This document shows, piece by piece, positions 42,887 to 54,524 of a stretch of DNA of 64,000 bases (position 1 is the first letter of the stretch; each line of letters begins with the position of its first letter). The stretch lies in contig JAJDXE010000001.1 of the NCBI GenBank assembly GCA_022825265.1, forward strand, positions 124,001 to 188,000, in the 5' to 3' direction. This DNA is from Dehalococcoidia bacterium (GTDB taxonomy: Bacteria > Chloroflexota > Dehalococcoidia > Bin125). The notes under the pieces were generated by a model. That model was not told the origin of the DNA. It worked only from the letters and a program-made list of their open reading frames with translations, and made no database searches. Position numbers and translations under genes: made by a program.

Positions 42887-43669
42887 TTATGCGAATCGTC
42901 GTCCGAGTGCAGATTCCCTGGCCGACAGTGCTGCATGCAACGCCTCGGCGTGGGCTCGCAGCGCGGCGCTGTCGTCGAGCGGGGTCAGATCAGCGGCCTC
43001 GGGTCCATAGCGGCGTTCCATGGCCAGTGAGATCAGGCGGTCGGCGAGGCGGGGATTCTTGGGCAGGACAGCCCCGTGCAGATACGTGCCGTAGGCGTTC
43101 TTGATCTTCGCTCCTTCGAGTCCGTCGCCGCCGTTGTTGCCGAAGCCGCTGACTACGTCGGCGAGCGCTTCCTGACCATCGTTGAGGTAGGTGCGTCCAC
43201 CGTGGTTCTCGAAACCGACGACGGTCTCGCCCTCCCAGAGGGCGACGACATTGCCAACGCATCGCGCAATCCGGGGTCCAGGGTGCGCGGCGACGGCGTC
43301 GAAGATGCCGATGCCCTCCATGATCTCGCAGTCCCAGCCCCGGTAGTGGTGTCCGAAGAGCTGAAAGCCGCCGCAGACTGCAAGGACGACGCCGTCCTGG
43401 TCGACGTATTCGCGCAAGGCGTCGCCTCGCTGCTGCAGATCGGCCTGCACCCGACGCTGCTCGCGGTCCTGCCCTCCGCCGACGAGTACGATGTCCGCTT
43501 CCTCGGGCGACCAGTCGTCGCCGATGTCAACACCGGTGACCGTCGCTTCGATTTCGCGGGCGGCGCAGCGGCGCTCGAGCGCGCGGGCATTGCCGCGGTC
43601 GCCGTAGAGGTTGAGCAGGTCGGGATAGAGCACGGCGACATTGAGCTGATGCCCATCGGTATCGGTCAT
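42887..43669 (-). CDS. gatD: Lipid II isoglutaminyl synthase, glutaminase subunit
   Basis: A 260-residue class I glutamine amidotransferase related to cobyric acid synthase. The N-terminus has VAVLYPDLLNLYGDRGNARAL, the nucleophile is C99 in VCGGFQLFGHHY, and a late LHG (YGTYLHGAVLPKNPRLAD) holds the catalytic His. GatD supplies ammonia to MurT for amidating the alpha-carboxyl of D-Glu in lipid II. Its ATG overlaps the MurT stop (TGATG region), so the two subunits are translationally coupled and should be made 1:1. Confidence 0.93.
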   Translation of the reverse strand: MTDTDGHQLNVAVLYPDLLNLYGDRGNARALERRCAAREIEATVTGVDIGDDWSPEEADIVLVGGGQDREQRRVQADLQQRGDALREYVDQDGVVLAVCGGFQLFGHHYRGWDCEIMEGIGIFDAVAAHPGPRIARCVGNVVALWEGETVVGFENHGGRTYLNDGQEALADVVSGFGNNGGDGLEGAKIKNAYGTYLHGAVLPKNPRLADRLISLAMERRYGPEAADLTPLDDSAALRAHAEALHAALSARESALGRRFA

Positions 43670-45075
43670 CAGGCGACGTCCCAGAGCCGCGAGGCACCCA
43701 TTTGACCGAGCCGCTGGCGGACATCGAGCATCGCTGTGTAGGTTGGCAGAATTACCAGCTGTTCTGAATCCGGCACGGCGTCGAGCGCAGCGCTCAGCGC
43801 GAGACCAACGTCATTCGCGATCGGCGCACCGGGCGCCGGTAAGCCCGCATACTCGAGTCTGAGCGCCATGTCGGCGGCGCGGCGTCCGCCGACGGTGAGT
43901 GAGGCGCAGTGTTCGGCTTGCGACTCCCAATCCACATCCCAGATCCAGGAGACGTCTGTGCCGTCGGCGATGCCGTCGTTGAGCAGCACGAGGAGATGAT
44001 GCCGTTCTCCCGGCCGCTGGAGTGTCCGCAAGGCCTGGTTCATTCCGGAGGGATTCTTGCCCAGCAATACTCGCACGCGGCGTCCTTCGACGATGACCTC
44101 TTCCTGGCGGCCGAAGGCAGCCTCGTGCGATTCGAGACCTCGACGGATCGTTTCCGGCGAGACGCCCAATGCCATTGAGGCGGCGGACGCGGCGAGCGCG
44201 TTGTAGACGCTGTAGAGGCCCTCGGCAGGGAGCGTGACGGCGATTGGAGCCTCCGGTAGCCGGAGCGTGAAGGTGATTGAGCCACTGCCTGGCTCGATCT
44301 CGTCCGCCGCAATGTCGGGACAAGGACGCTCCGCGCCGGACCTGGTGTGCCAGCGTCCGAGCTGGGCGAAGTAGCGGCGGGTGTAGCGGAAGTCATCCTG
44401 CGTCTGCGGGTCCCAGACAGCGTCCATGATCTCGCCGGCTGGAGCGGGTGGGACGTTCGGATCTTCGATGCCGTAGCGCAGGCAGCTCCCCTTCCAGTGC
44501 ATAGCTAGCGAGGCGATCAGTGGGTCGTCGACGTTGAGGGCAATTGTCGAATCTCGGGGGAAGATGTTCAGGGCCTCGGCCCAGCGCAGGGCGATCGATT
44601 CAATCTCGCCGTAGCGGTCGAGCTGGTCGCGCATCAGGTTGGTGAACACCGCCACGGTGGGCGGGGCGGCTTCGGCGATGGCAGGCAGGGCGGCTTCATC
44701 GGCCTCGAGCACAGCGCTGCAGCTCGAGGGCAGCCGGCCCAGTGGGGTGGCAGCCTCGACCAAGGCCGCAGTTACGCCGCGCATCAGGTTGGAGCCGGAG
44801 CGGTTGTGCACGACCTCTCGGCCGTCGGCGCGCAGGATGCGGGCGAGCATCGCGGCGGTCGTGGTCTTGCCGTTGGTACCGGTGATGAGCGCGGTTGCCG
44901 ATAGTCCGCGTGCGAGTTGGTCGGCGGCGTTCGATTGCAGACGTTCCACGACGAGCCCCGGCAAGGCGGTGCCGCCCGATCCGAGCGCGCGCATGCCCAG
45001 CCTGGCGGCCTTTCCAGCGAGGACGGCAGCTGTGAGTCGAGGTGATGGCATGGTTCGTGCCGCGCGCGTGGTCAC
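43669..45075 (-). CDS. murT: Lipid II isoglutaminyl synthase, Mur-ligase-type subunit
   Basis: A 468-residue Mur ligase relative. The ATP loop is ITGTNGKTTTAAMLARIL at about 64-81. The middle domain has VFTNLMRDQLDRYGEIE and the C-terminal DUF1727-type region has VLLGKNPSGMNQALRTL and LLNDGIADGTDVSWIWDVD. MurT activates D-Glu of lipid II for amidation using ammonia from GatD. It lacks an obvious zinc-ribbon cluster of four Cys in the middle region, which some MurT proteins have. The start is GTG 45075; an ATG at 45051 is possible. Confidence 0.93.
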   Translation of the reverse strand: MTTRAARTMPSPRLTAAVLAGKAARLGMRALGSGGTALPGLVVERLQSNAADQLARGLSATALITGTNGKTTTAAMLARILRADGREVVHNRSGSNLMRGVTAALVEAATPLGRLPSSCSAVLEADEAALPAIAEAAPPTVAVFTNLMRDQLDRYGEIESIALRWAEALNIFPRDSTIALNVDDPLIASLAMHWKGSCLRYGIEDPNVPPAPAGEIMDAVWDPQTQDDFRYTRRYFAQLGRWHTRSGAERPCPDIAADEIEPGSGSITFTLRLPEAPIAVTLPAEGLYSVYNALAASAASMALGVSPETIRRGLESHEAAFGRQEEVIVEGRRVRVLLGKNPSGMNQALRTLQRPGERHHLLVLLNDGIADGTDVSWIWDVDWESQAEHCASLTVGGRRAADMALRLEYAGLPAPGAPIANDVGLALSAALDAVPDSEQLVILPTYTAMLDVRQRLGQMGASRLWDVA

Positions 45076-45109
45076 GTCTCCGACTGTACCGCCCGCGACC
45101 GCTTGAGCT

Positions 45110-46285
45110 TCAGGCTCCCGAGGATGGATCCAGTCGCGGTGACGGTCCCTGTCCTAGCGCCTTGAGGATCTGTTCCAGGCCGACCACGCCTAGCAGTCGC
45201 CCTCGCTCGACGACCGGCAGGACGAAGGTGCGCTCCTTCTGGAGGCGGCGCAAGGCCTCGTCGGCGCCGGAGTCGGGTTCCAGGGGCTGCACCTCTCCCG
45301 CCTCGAGCATGATGTCTCGCAGGGTGTCGTTGAGGTAGCGCTCCTCCTCGAGTAGCAAGATCTGGACTGCGGAGGTGATACCGACCGCTGTCCCGCCTTC
45401 GGACACGATGAACACGTCCTGTTGGTCGAGTTGGGCACGAGAGGGGGCAAGGATATGGACTGGCAGACTGGCCTCGGCCATTCGTGCGATTGGTGGCTTG
45501 AGCATCAGCTCGCCGACTCGCAGCCGGGCGAGGTCGCGCTCCAGCTCTGCCGCCTTGACCCCCTGAGCGGCCTGGGTGATCAGCAGGAAGCCGATCAGCG
45601 CCACCCAGATCGGGCTGAAGCCGCTGCTGAAGATGGCGGCGTCGGTCAGGAGGCCGCCGATGCCGTAGATGATCATGATTGCGCCGAGGAGTTGGCCCAG
45701 CCGCGCTGAGGCTCTGGTGGCGCGGTGGCGCGATCCGGTCACTCGCCAGATCAGCGAGCGCATGACTCGACCTCCGTCGAGCGGGAAGCCGGGCAACATG
45801 TTGAAGGCTGCGAGGAACCCGTTGAGGACTCCAAGCGCGAAGACCAGCCGCTGCACCGTGCTGTCGGACGGGAGCGCGAAGTAGGCAACGAGGATGAAGC
45901 CCGCGCCAAGGATCAGGGAGGCGAGCGGTCCGACGACGGCGATCCAGAACTCCTGGCCCGGTCGCTGTGAGTCCTCACGGATGAGCGAGACGCCGCCGAA
46001 AAAAAACAATGTGATCGAGGAGACTTCCATGCCGTAGCGCTTCGCCATCAGCGAATGGGCGAGCTCGTGGATCAGGAGAGAGACGAAGTAGATGATTCCG
46101 GCGACCACGCCGTAGAGCCAGCGCTCGGCTCCACCGAGCCCATCGAGGGAATCGGGCAGGACCTGGGTCGCAATCAGGAAGACCAGCAATGCGAAGACGA
46201 AGAAAAAAGACAGGTCGAGGCGGATCGGGATCCCAAGGATCCGTCCGACCCTGATGCCCTGTCCGCCGAACATTCCGAATCTCAT
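45110..46285 (-). CDS. Site-2 protease (M50) family membrane metalloprotease with CBS domains
   Basis: About 391 residues from the ATG at 46285 (a TTG at 46309 would add eight). Six or so hydrophobic segments carry the zinc site: LLIHELAHSLMAKRYG near 82-97 (HExxH) and NMLPGFPLDGGRVMRS near 160-175 (the Asp-Gly motif). Residues about 255-380 are two CBS domains, with TFVLPVVERGRLLGVVGLEQIL in the second. S2P proteases of the SpoIVFB/CBS subgroup cut membrane proteins such as anti-sigma factors. The membrane anti-sigma at 29885 is a conceivable substrate, but this is speculation. Confidence 0.93.
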   Translation of the reverse strand: MRFGMFGGQGIRVGRILGIPIRLDLSFFFVFALLVFLIATQVLPDSLDGLGGAERWLYGVVAGIIYFVSLLIHELAHSLMAKRYGMEVSSITLFFFGGVSLIREDSQRPGQEFWIAVVGPLASLILGAGFILVAYFALPSDSTVQRLVFALGVLNGFLAAFNMLPGFPLDGGRVMRSLIWRVTGSRHRATRASARLGQLLGAIMIIYGIGGLLTDAAIFSSGFSPIWVALIGFLLITQAAQGVKAAELERDLARLRVGELMLKPPIARMAEASLPVHILAPSRAQLDQQDVFIVSEGGTAVGITSAVQILLLEEERYLNDTLRDIMLEAGEVQPLEPDSGADEALRRLQKERTFVLPVVERGRLLGVVGLEQILKALGQGPSPRLDPSSGA

Positions 46286-46363
46286 GTCTTCAGCATATGT
46301 ATCTGCCAACGCCCGTGGCGCCAGCGCAGCGGGCGTGTGCGTCGCGGTCGACGGATTAGGCTG

Positions 46364-47122
46364 TCAGTCCCGCAGGTAGCCCCGTGCGCTCAGCTCGTCG
46401 GCGAGGCCTGTCAACGAGGGCAGCTCGATGTCCGGCACGATGGCGTCCTCGCCCTTGTTGCCAACCAATACCGAGGCCGCGAATCCGGCGTATCTCGAGC
46501 CGAGGATGTCTGCCTCGGGCGTGTCGCCGACGAATGCCGTGTCGTTTGCACTGGCTCCCAGCGCCTGCAGGGCGGCCTCAAAAATCGCCTGGCCGGGCTT
46601 CCAGCTGAGTACGTCGTCGGACCAGATCCAGTGATTGATCCAACGGTCGAAGCCTCGGCTGACGAGGGCGCGCTCGACGTAGCGACCAGGGGCGAGGCCG
46701 GTGTTGGAGACGACTGCCAAGCGCAGTCCACGCTGTTTCAGTTGCTCGAGTTCCTGTTCGACGCCTTCGATCAGGTCCGGCGGCTCCCAACTCGCGCTCT
46801 CGCAGACTGACCGGATCAGTTCGGCGCGTAGATCGTCGTCCTCGACGGTGTCGGGGCACTGTTCCAGCATCGATCGGTGGACAGCATTGACCCGATCCTC
46901 GCCGGAGAGGTCGATGTTGGACTGGTGCGCGACGACCAGCGCGTCGATCGCGTGGCGGATCGCTCTGGGCACGGCCTCGGCCGCGCCTGGACCTGCGCCA
47001 GCTCGTTCGTAGGCCGCGGTGAGTCTTGCTTCCCTGCGGCGCATGCGCCGACGCCCGCCGCCGGGTGCGTCGACGATCAGAGTGCCCCACAGATCGAGGG
47101 CAATCGCTTGCAGTCTGGGCAA
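46364..47122 (-). CDS. HAD family hydrolase
   Basis: A 252-residue haloacid dehalogenase-type phosphatase. Motif I is LDLWGTLI at about 9-16 (Asp nucleophile; the second Asp is Trp-Gly-Thr in place, as in some HAD proteins). Motif II is LAVVSNTG near 132-139. Motif III Lys lies in SWKPGQAIFEAAL near 170-182, and motif IV is AFVGDTPEADILGSR near 195-209. An Arg-rich segment (RRRMRRREARL) follows motif I. The start is a TTG. Substrate unknown. Confidence 0.88.
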   Translation of the reverse strand: MPRLQAIALDLWGTLIVDAPGGGRRRMRRREARLTAAYERAGAGPGAAEAVPRAIRHAIDALVVAHQSNIDLSGEDRVNAVHRSMLEQCPDTVEDDDLRAELIRSVCESASWEPPDLIEGVEQELEQLKQRGLRLAVVSNTGLAPGRYVERALVSRGFDRWINHWIWSDDVLSWKPGQAIFEAALQALGASANDTAFVGDTPEADILGSRYAGFAASVLVGNKGEDAIVPDIELPSLTGLADELSARGYLRD

Positions 47123-47146
47123 TGCTGAAAAATCGGCGCCGCGGCG

Positions 47147-47386
47147 TTAGCCGGATGAGGACGGCTTGTCTTCGTCGGCCGCATCGGCGGACGATACGGT
47201 GACTTCCTCGTCGGATTCGTCGTCTTCCGATCCTTCTGAGTCAGATGTGCGCGCTTCCTCGCGGAACTCGCGCAGGCCGGTACCGAGCGCCTTGCCAACG
47301 CCGGCCAAGCGACCCGCGCCGAAGACGACCAGGACCACGATTACGACGACAATCGCTTCGACAGGACCAAACCCGATCAGTGGCAT
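47147..47386 (-). CDS. tatA: Sec-independent protein translocase TatA/TatE-type protein
   Basis: A 79-residue protein with an N-terminal membrane helix (IVVVIVVLVVFGAGRL), the conserved FG-x-G-R-L hinge, an amphipathic helix (GVGKALGTGLREFREE) and an acidic Asp/Glu/Ser tail. TatA proteins polymerise to form the pore for folded proteins. No tatB or tatC is adjacent. It follows the HAD gene's upstream side by 24 bases on the same strand. Confidence 0.92.
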   Translation of the reverse strand: MPLIGFGPVEAIVVVIVVLVVFGAGRLAGVGKALGTGLREFREEARTSDSEGSEDDESDEEVTVSSADAADEDKPSSSG

Positions 47387-47604
47387 ACCGAACTCCTGCT
47401 GTGCCGCCGGCGCTCAGCGCGCGCCGCTCCCTGGGTGCGGCGCGTCGCCTCGGTCTTCCCCCTGCCCATGATGCCCGCTGGCGTTATGAGCGAAGGCCCG
47501 GTACGGGCGGCTGATTCCTAGCTTACCAGTGATCATCGGCTTGAGCGGCGACCTGCTTATGCTTCCAACGCCGCGACGCGGCGCGCTTCCGGCTCCTGGA
47601 TGCG

Positions 47605-47922
47605 TCAGGATTCAAGCCGCTCGACGAAAATGCGCATGATCCCGCCGCAGATCTTGTCCTCACCGTCGACCGGCTCGGTTAGATCGACTGTGACCATGCG
47701 CGCGTCGCCATCTTCGAGGGCGTCCATCGCCTCCTGCCAGACTTCCGCTTCGCCACAACCGCCGCCGATGGTCCCGACAAACGTGCCGTCCTCGCGGACC
47801 AGCATCTTGGCGCCGGTCTTGCGCGGCGTCGAGCCGAGCGTCTGCGCGACTGTCGCCAACGCGACCGGCGCGCCATCGTCGAACGCGCTGGACATTGCCT
47901 CGTAGACCTCGTCGTGGGGCAT
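47605..47922 (-). CDS. XdhC/CoxI-family small protein (N-terminal domain only)
   Basis: A 105-residue stand-alone XdhC/CoxI domain: ALATVAQTLGSTPRKTGAKMLV near 20-41, and GTIGGGCGEAEVWQEAM near 51-67. Partner proteins of this family help deliver or sulfurate the molybdenum cofactor of xanthine- or CO-dehydrogenase-type enzymes. The companion XdhC gene lies directly upstream on the same strand. The two are in the same frame but are separated by TAG and then TGA and a new ribosome site (GAGG), so they are separate genes. Confidence 0.88.
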   Translation of the reverse strand: MPHDEVYEAMSSAFDDGAPVALATVAQTLGSTPRKTGAKMLVREDGTFVGTIGGGCGEAEVWQEAMDALEDGDARMVTVDLTEPVDGEDKICGGIMRIFVERLES

Positions 47923-47952
47923 CTTCGATCCTCGCTTCTTTCAGCACTCAGT

Positions 47953-48789
47953 CTAGCGCCGCGCCGACGCCAAGAACCGCCCATGTTCCGACATCGGCTG
48001 GGCGCCGCCGCCGCGCCGGACGAGAATGATCTCTCCGAGCACGGAGACCGCGATTTCCTCGGGGGTCTCTGCGCCGATGTCGAGCCCGATCGGCGTGAAC
48101 ACCTTGTCGAGTGCATCACGGTCAAGGCCCTCCTCGGCCAGGTGTTGGAGGACGGTGCGTGTGCGGCGTTTGGAGCCGATCATGCCGACGTAGCCGGCGC
48201 CTCGTTCGGCGACCGTGCGCAGGGCGAGTTCATCGACCTTGTGCCCCCTGGAGACGAGCACGATGTAGGTGTTCGCAGTGATGGGAAACCGTTCAAGCTC
48301 CTCGCCGAAGTCGCCGCAGATCACGTTGGCTTCGTAGGGGAAGCGCTCCTGGTTGGCGTAATCCTCGCGGTCGTCGATGATCGCGACCTCCATGCCGAGC
48401 ATCGCCCCGAGCTGTCCCACGGCAAGACCGACGTGTCCACCGCCGACCACCAGCAGCGTCGCGGCGGGCTCGACGATCTCGACGAGGATCTCAACGATTG
48501 CGTCGGCCGCCTCAATCGCTCGGCGGCCTTCGACGAACTCACCCTCGGGAGTGAAGGCGCAGGTCTGGACAAGATGCTTCGGGATCGCTGAGCGGGCGAA
48601 CTCGGTCACGGCCGCCTGCAACGGCCCCTCACCGATGTCTCCCAGTTCCTCATCTGCGTAGACCAGCATCTTCGCGCCGAGCGGGACCTCGACGCCTTCG
48701 GTCGCGCCCATGACCGTGCATGACGCGACAGCCGGGCCCTCGCGGGCGGCGATCAGCAAGGCGCGGGCGATCTCGGCGGAATTGGGCAT
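47953..48789 (-). CDS. XdhC family molybdenum-cofactor maturation protein
   Basis: A 278-residue protein with an N-terminal CoxI-like segment (AVASCTVMGATEGVEVPLGAKMLV at about 20-43) and a C-terminal Rossmann domain: LLVVGGGHVGLAVGQLGAMLG near 111-131, and GYVGMIGSKRRTRTVLQHL near 200-218. XdhC proteins bind and sulfurate the molybdenum cofactor before insertion into xanthine dehydrogenase-type enzymes. No molybdo-enzyme gene is in the window. The pair with the 105-residue protein suggests a two-protein machine. Confidence 0.92.
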   Translation of the reverse strand: MPNSAEIARALLIAAREGPAVASCTVMGATEGVEVPLGAKMLVYADEELGDIGEGPLQAAVTEFARSAIPKHLVQTCAFTPEGEFVEGRRAIEAADAIVEILVEIVEPAATLLVVGGGHVGLAVGQLGAMLGMEVAIIDDREDYANQERFPYEANVICGDFGEELERFPITANTYIVLVSRGHKVDELALRTVAERGAGYVGMIGSKRRTRTVLQHLAEEGLDRDALDKVFTPIGLDIGAETPEEIAVSVLGEIILVRRGGGAQPMSEHGRFLASARR

Positions 48790-48809
48790 GGCTAGAGAAT
48801 AGGCGTCAG

Positions 48810-49895
48810 TCAGATGTTGAAGAGGATGTGTAAGACGTCGCCGTCCTGGACCTCGTAGTCCTTGCCTTCGGTACGCAACTGCGCGCGTTTCTTGGCTTCG
48901 GCTTCTGCGCCCGACGCGCCGACCGCGGCTCCGCAGTCGAGCAGATCGTCCCAGCGCACGACCTCGGCTCGGATGAATCCGCGTTCAAAGTCTGTGTGGA
49001 TTCTGCCCGCGGCTTGCGGCGCGGTGTCGCCGGCGCGCACGTTCCAGGCCCGGCACTCGTCCGGGCCGACGGTGAAAAAAGTGCGCAACCCGAGCAGCCG
49101 GAACGTTTCCTGCAAGGCGGTCTCGACCGCTCCGGCGCCGACACCCAGTTCCTCCCGGTATGCGACCGCTTCCTCATCGTCGAAGTCGCGCAGCTCTTCC
49201 TCCAGGCACGCCGAGAGCGCGATGCCTTCGAACTGACCCGTCGCTGCGGCGTCCTCATCGACATTGAAGATGGTCAGCATTGGCCGTTCGGTGAGGAAGC
49301 GGTAGTGGCGAATGTCGGCGCGCTCGAGTTCGGATATCGGCGCGTCCAGCAGCGTGCCGCCGTCGCCGAGGTGTGCTTGCAGCCTGCCCAGCAGGTCGGT
49401 CTCACGATCTGCCGCGACCCGGTCGGCAGCTTTCATCGACTTGGTCTCATCGGCGATCCGCTGCAGGCGCTTTTCGATGAGTGCGAGGTCGGCGAAGGTC
49501 AGCTCGAGTTGCATCGCCTCCAGGTCGCCCTCGGGATCGATCCGCTCGGCCGGGTGGGGCACGGCGTCGTTGTCGAACGCGCGCACGACGTGAACCAGCG
49601 CGTCCAACTGCGACAGTTGGTCGAGCAGCTTCGAGGACGGAGGCTCGTTTCCGCCGCCCAGCGCTCCGGCGAAGCCTGCGCCGGGGAAGTCCATCACGTC
49701 GAGGACGGCCGGCGTGGTCTTCTTTGGCTGGTAGAGGTCGGAGAGTCTGGTCAACCGGGCATCGGCCGCCGGGACCACGCCCTCGTGCGGTTCCATGTGG
49801 GTGGTGAATCCGGTCGCTCGGCCGGCGCCCGTGAGGGCGTTGAACAGCGTCGTCTTGCCGGAGCGTTCGAAGCCGATGAGCCCGATGGATGTCAT
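48810..49895 (-). CDS. ychF: YchF/OLA1-type ribosome-binding ATPase/GTPase
   Basis: A 361-residue protein of usual YchF length. The P loop is GFERSGKTTLFNAL at about 8-21, switch II region VMDFPGAGFAG near 68-78, a coiled helical insert at about 125-195 and the C-terminal TGS domain with RAWNVRAGDTAPQAAGRIHTDFERGF near 280-305 and DGDVLHILFNI at the end. The family hydrolyses ATP and binds ribosomes. The P loop here has Glu-Arg-Ser (normally Pro-Asn-Val/Ala), and the guanine motif NKxD is not obvious (IFNVDEDA), typical of this ATP-preferring family. Confidence 0.93.
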   Translation of the reverse strand: MTSIGLIGFERSGKTTLFNALTGAGRATGFTTHMEPHEGVVPAADARLTRLSDLYQPKKTTPAVLDVMDFPGAGFAGALGGGNEPPSSKLLDQLSQLDALVHVVRAFDNDAVPHPAERIDPEGDLEAMQLELTFADLALIEKRLQRIADETKSMKAADRVAADRETDLLGRLQAHLGDGGTLLDAPISELERADIRHYRFLTERPMLTIFNVDEDAAATGQFEGIALSACLEEELRDFDDEEAVAYREELGVGAGAVETALQETFRLLGLRTFFTVGPDECRAWNVRAGDTAPQAAGRIHTDFERGFIRAEVVRWDDLLDCGAAVGASGAEAEAKKRAQLRTEGKDYEVQDGDVLHILFNI

Positions 49896-49985
49896 GGGCT
49901 CATCGTTACACGGTCGAGGTCGATGGTCAGTTTCGTACTCGCCAGTTGCGCAATGTTCGTCGTGGCCGCGCTCGGCGGGGCGGAG

Positions 49986-50483
49986 CTACTGTCGATGTAG
50001 CTCTTGTGGATCGAACTCCGTTACGCCCAGTCCGGGATGCGTGGGATCCTTCAACGCTTCCCCGACCCTCTTGATCGAGTCTTGCATCGCCGCCCAGTCG
50101 ACAGTCTCGGCTGCATCCTCTGGACGTTGCCAGCGCCAGGCTTGATGCTCTTCCGAGATCATCGGCTCTGCGCCAGCGGCGACGAGAGCGGCGAAGGCGG
50201 GGACGAGATAGATCGTGTCGTTCTCGGGGTTGTAGAAGGTCTCGGGGCGATCGATGCGGAACCATCGCTCGACCACCAGTCCGGTCTCTTCGGTTAGCTC
50301 CCTGAGCGCAGCTTGCCAGGCTGTCTCGCCCTGCTTCTCCTCAATATGGCCACCGACAGTTTGCCAGGCGCCGGCGAATCGGTGGCCTGCAGGTCGCTGG
50401 AGCATGAGCAGTTCGACGTCGTCCTGACTCAGGGTCGGACGGAGAATGTAGACGGCGATGATGTTGCTGCGCAGGCGCGGCAC
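49986..50483 (-). CDS. NUDIX hydrolase
   Basis: A 165-residue protein. The NUDIX box starts at GGHIEEKQGE and ends RELTEETGL (about residues 43-66), with all consensus Glu present for metal binding. It would hydrolyse a nucleoside-diphosphate-linked compound, such as an oxidised dNTP or a related sugar nucleotide. It starts at a GTG eight bases beyond the TrmO-like stop, so the two are probably cotranscribed. The specific substrate is not known. Confidence 0.93.
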   Translation of the reverse strand: MPRLRSNIIAVYILRPTLSQDDVELLMLQRPAGHRFAGAWQTVGGHIEEKQGETAWQAALRELTEETGLVVERWFRIDRPETFYNPENDTIYLVPAFAALVAAGAEPMISEEHQAWRWQRPEDAAETVDWAAMQDSIKRVGEALKDPTHPGLGVTEFDPQELHRQ

Positions 50484-50491
50484 GTGACGGC

Positions 50492-53191
<2,700 letters not shown>

Positions 53192-53195
53192 ACCG

Positions 53196-53864
53196 ATGTC
53201 TCAGACCGCAGTCCCCTCGCTGGCCATCCCGCCGGCGCTCCGCCGCTGGTGGCGCGGCCAACCCCGGCTGGCGCTGGAGGACTCGCCCGCTGCTCAGTTG
53301 GTCAGCCTGACCACGATGGCACCAGTTGAGCGATTGCTCGTCCTGGGCCCAGATTCACCCGCGCTCGCTGCACTGATCGCGGACACGGCGGAGATCGAAC
53401 CGACGCCAATCGCAGTATTGACAGACGATCGTTCGCCTATCGACGCAGCCGAGGTCCAGGTCGTGCGCGCTCAGCCTCATCGGCTGCCACTCGACGACAG
53501 TTCAGTCGACTTCGCCGTCGTTCCGCACCAGCTGAGGCACTGGGACGACGCCCGGGCGTTGCGAGTGCTCGAAGAGCTCTGGCGCGTCCTCGATCACAAC
53601 GGTGTCGCCGTCCTCTGGGAGATCGCGCCCTCCCGGTCGCCCACCCTCAACGCCCTCTGGTCGACCATCCTCGCCGCCAACAGCGCAAACGAAGCCAAGC
53701 CGCACCTGAGAACGTTCGCCCAGCTCGGCCAGCTCGCCTACGACGCTGGCTTCGCCTGGATCCAGACGCTGCCGCTGCGCCCGTTTTTTTTCCCGCCGGG
53801 TCCGCGCCTCACGGTGTTGGTGCGCAAGGAGCACTACACGGCAGAGAACGTGGGCCGGGGGTAG
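53196..53864 (+). CDS. Class I SAM-dependent methyltransferase-like protein
   Basis: A 222-residue protein that reads like the C-terminal part of a type-11 methyltransferase fold: HRLPLDDSSVDFAVVPHQLRHWDD near 100-123 and RVLEELWRVLDHNGVAVLWEIAP near 127-149. The glycine-rich AdoMet loop is weak (LLVLGPDSPALAALIA). AdoMet binding is therefore doubtful and the substrate unknown. The ATG is four bases after the gyrB stop, so it is probably coupled to gyrB. Converges with nadD. Confidence 0.75.
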   Translation: MSQTAVPSLAIPPALRRWWRGQPRLALEDSPAAQLVSLTTMAPVERLLVLGPDSPALAALIADTAEIEPTPIAVLTDDRSPIDAAEVQVVRAQPHRLPLDDSSVDFAVVPHQLRHWDDARALRVLEELWRVLDHNGVAVLWEIAPSRSPTLNALWSTILAANSANEAKPHLRTFAQLGQLAYDAGFAWIQTLPLRPFFFPPGPRLTVLVRKEHYTAENVGRG

Positions 53865-53879
53865 GTCGCAACGACCCTG

Positions 53880-54524
53880 CTAGTAGAGGCGGTGCTTGTG
53901 GGTGTAGCTGAGCACCACAGAGGGCACGTCTGCGGATACATCTTCGCCTGCTCGAATCCGCTTCCTGAGTTCCGACGCTGAGAGGTCGATCGGCTCCATT
54001 GGGACCCAATCGAGCCAGCGTCCAAGTCCGTAGACGATGCGATCGAGCTGGCGGCGGTCGAGCTCTGCACCGGGCCTGACGGCGGCGGCGATGCGGGCGC
54101 AGGTGAGGATTTCGTTCGGCTTATGCCAGTTCGGCAGGTCGAGCACTGCGTCGGCGCCCATGATCCACCAGAGCTGCTTGGCTCCGCGATCCCGGAGTTC
54201 ACGCACCGTGTCGAGGGTGTAGGTTGGGCCGTCTCGGCGAACCTCCATGTCGGTGACTTCCAGCCCGCCCTTGCGTTCTTCGACGGCTGCCTTGGTCATG
54301 GCGAGTCGGTGCTCGGCCGGTGTCACATCGCGGTCGCGTTTGCGCCAGGGGTCGCCCGCCGGAATCAGAATCAGCCGATCCAGCTCCAGCGCTTGGGCCG
54401 CGGTATCGGCCAGATGCAGGTGCGCGCGGTGCAGCGGGTCGAACGTGCCGCCCAGCGCGCCCACGCGCTCGTGCGGCTCGAAGCGAAGCTCGTTGCGCTC
54501 GCCCACGGAGATCAGCGCTCCCAT
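53880..54524 (-). CDS. nadD: Nicotinate-nucleotide adenylyltransferase
   Basis: A 214-residue protein starting at the ATG 54524. GALGGTFDPLHRAHLHLAD near 21-39 is the nucleotidyltransferase GGTFDPxHxxH signature. GDPWRKRD near 59-66 binds the nicotinate ribotide and the C-terminal SASELRKRIRAGED near 185-198 is the second (I-S-S-T-x-I-R-like) nucleotide motif. It makes deamido-NAD from nicotinate mononucleotide and ATP. The gene overlaps the obg stop by 13 bases, the common obg-nadD arrangement. Confidence 0.95.
   Translation of the reverse strand: MGALISVGERNELRFEPHERVGALGGTFDPLHRAHLHLADTAAQALELDRLILIPAGDPWRKRDRDVTPAEHRLAMTKAAVEERKGGLEVTDMEVRRDGPTYTLDTVRELRDRGAKQLWWIMGADAVLDLPNWHKPNEILTCARIAAAVRPGAELDRRQLDRIVYGLGRWLDWVPMEPIDLSASELRKRIRAGEDVSADVPSVVLSYTHKHRLY

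Noticed and set aside
47605..48789. Stop-codon readthrough joining the two XdhC-family genes
   Set aside because: They share a frame, but TAG is followed a few codons later by TGA and then a ribosome site and ATG, and each protein has its own complete domain.
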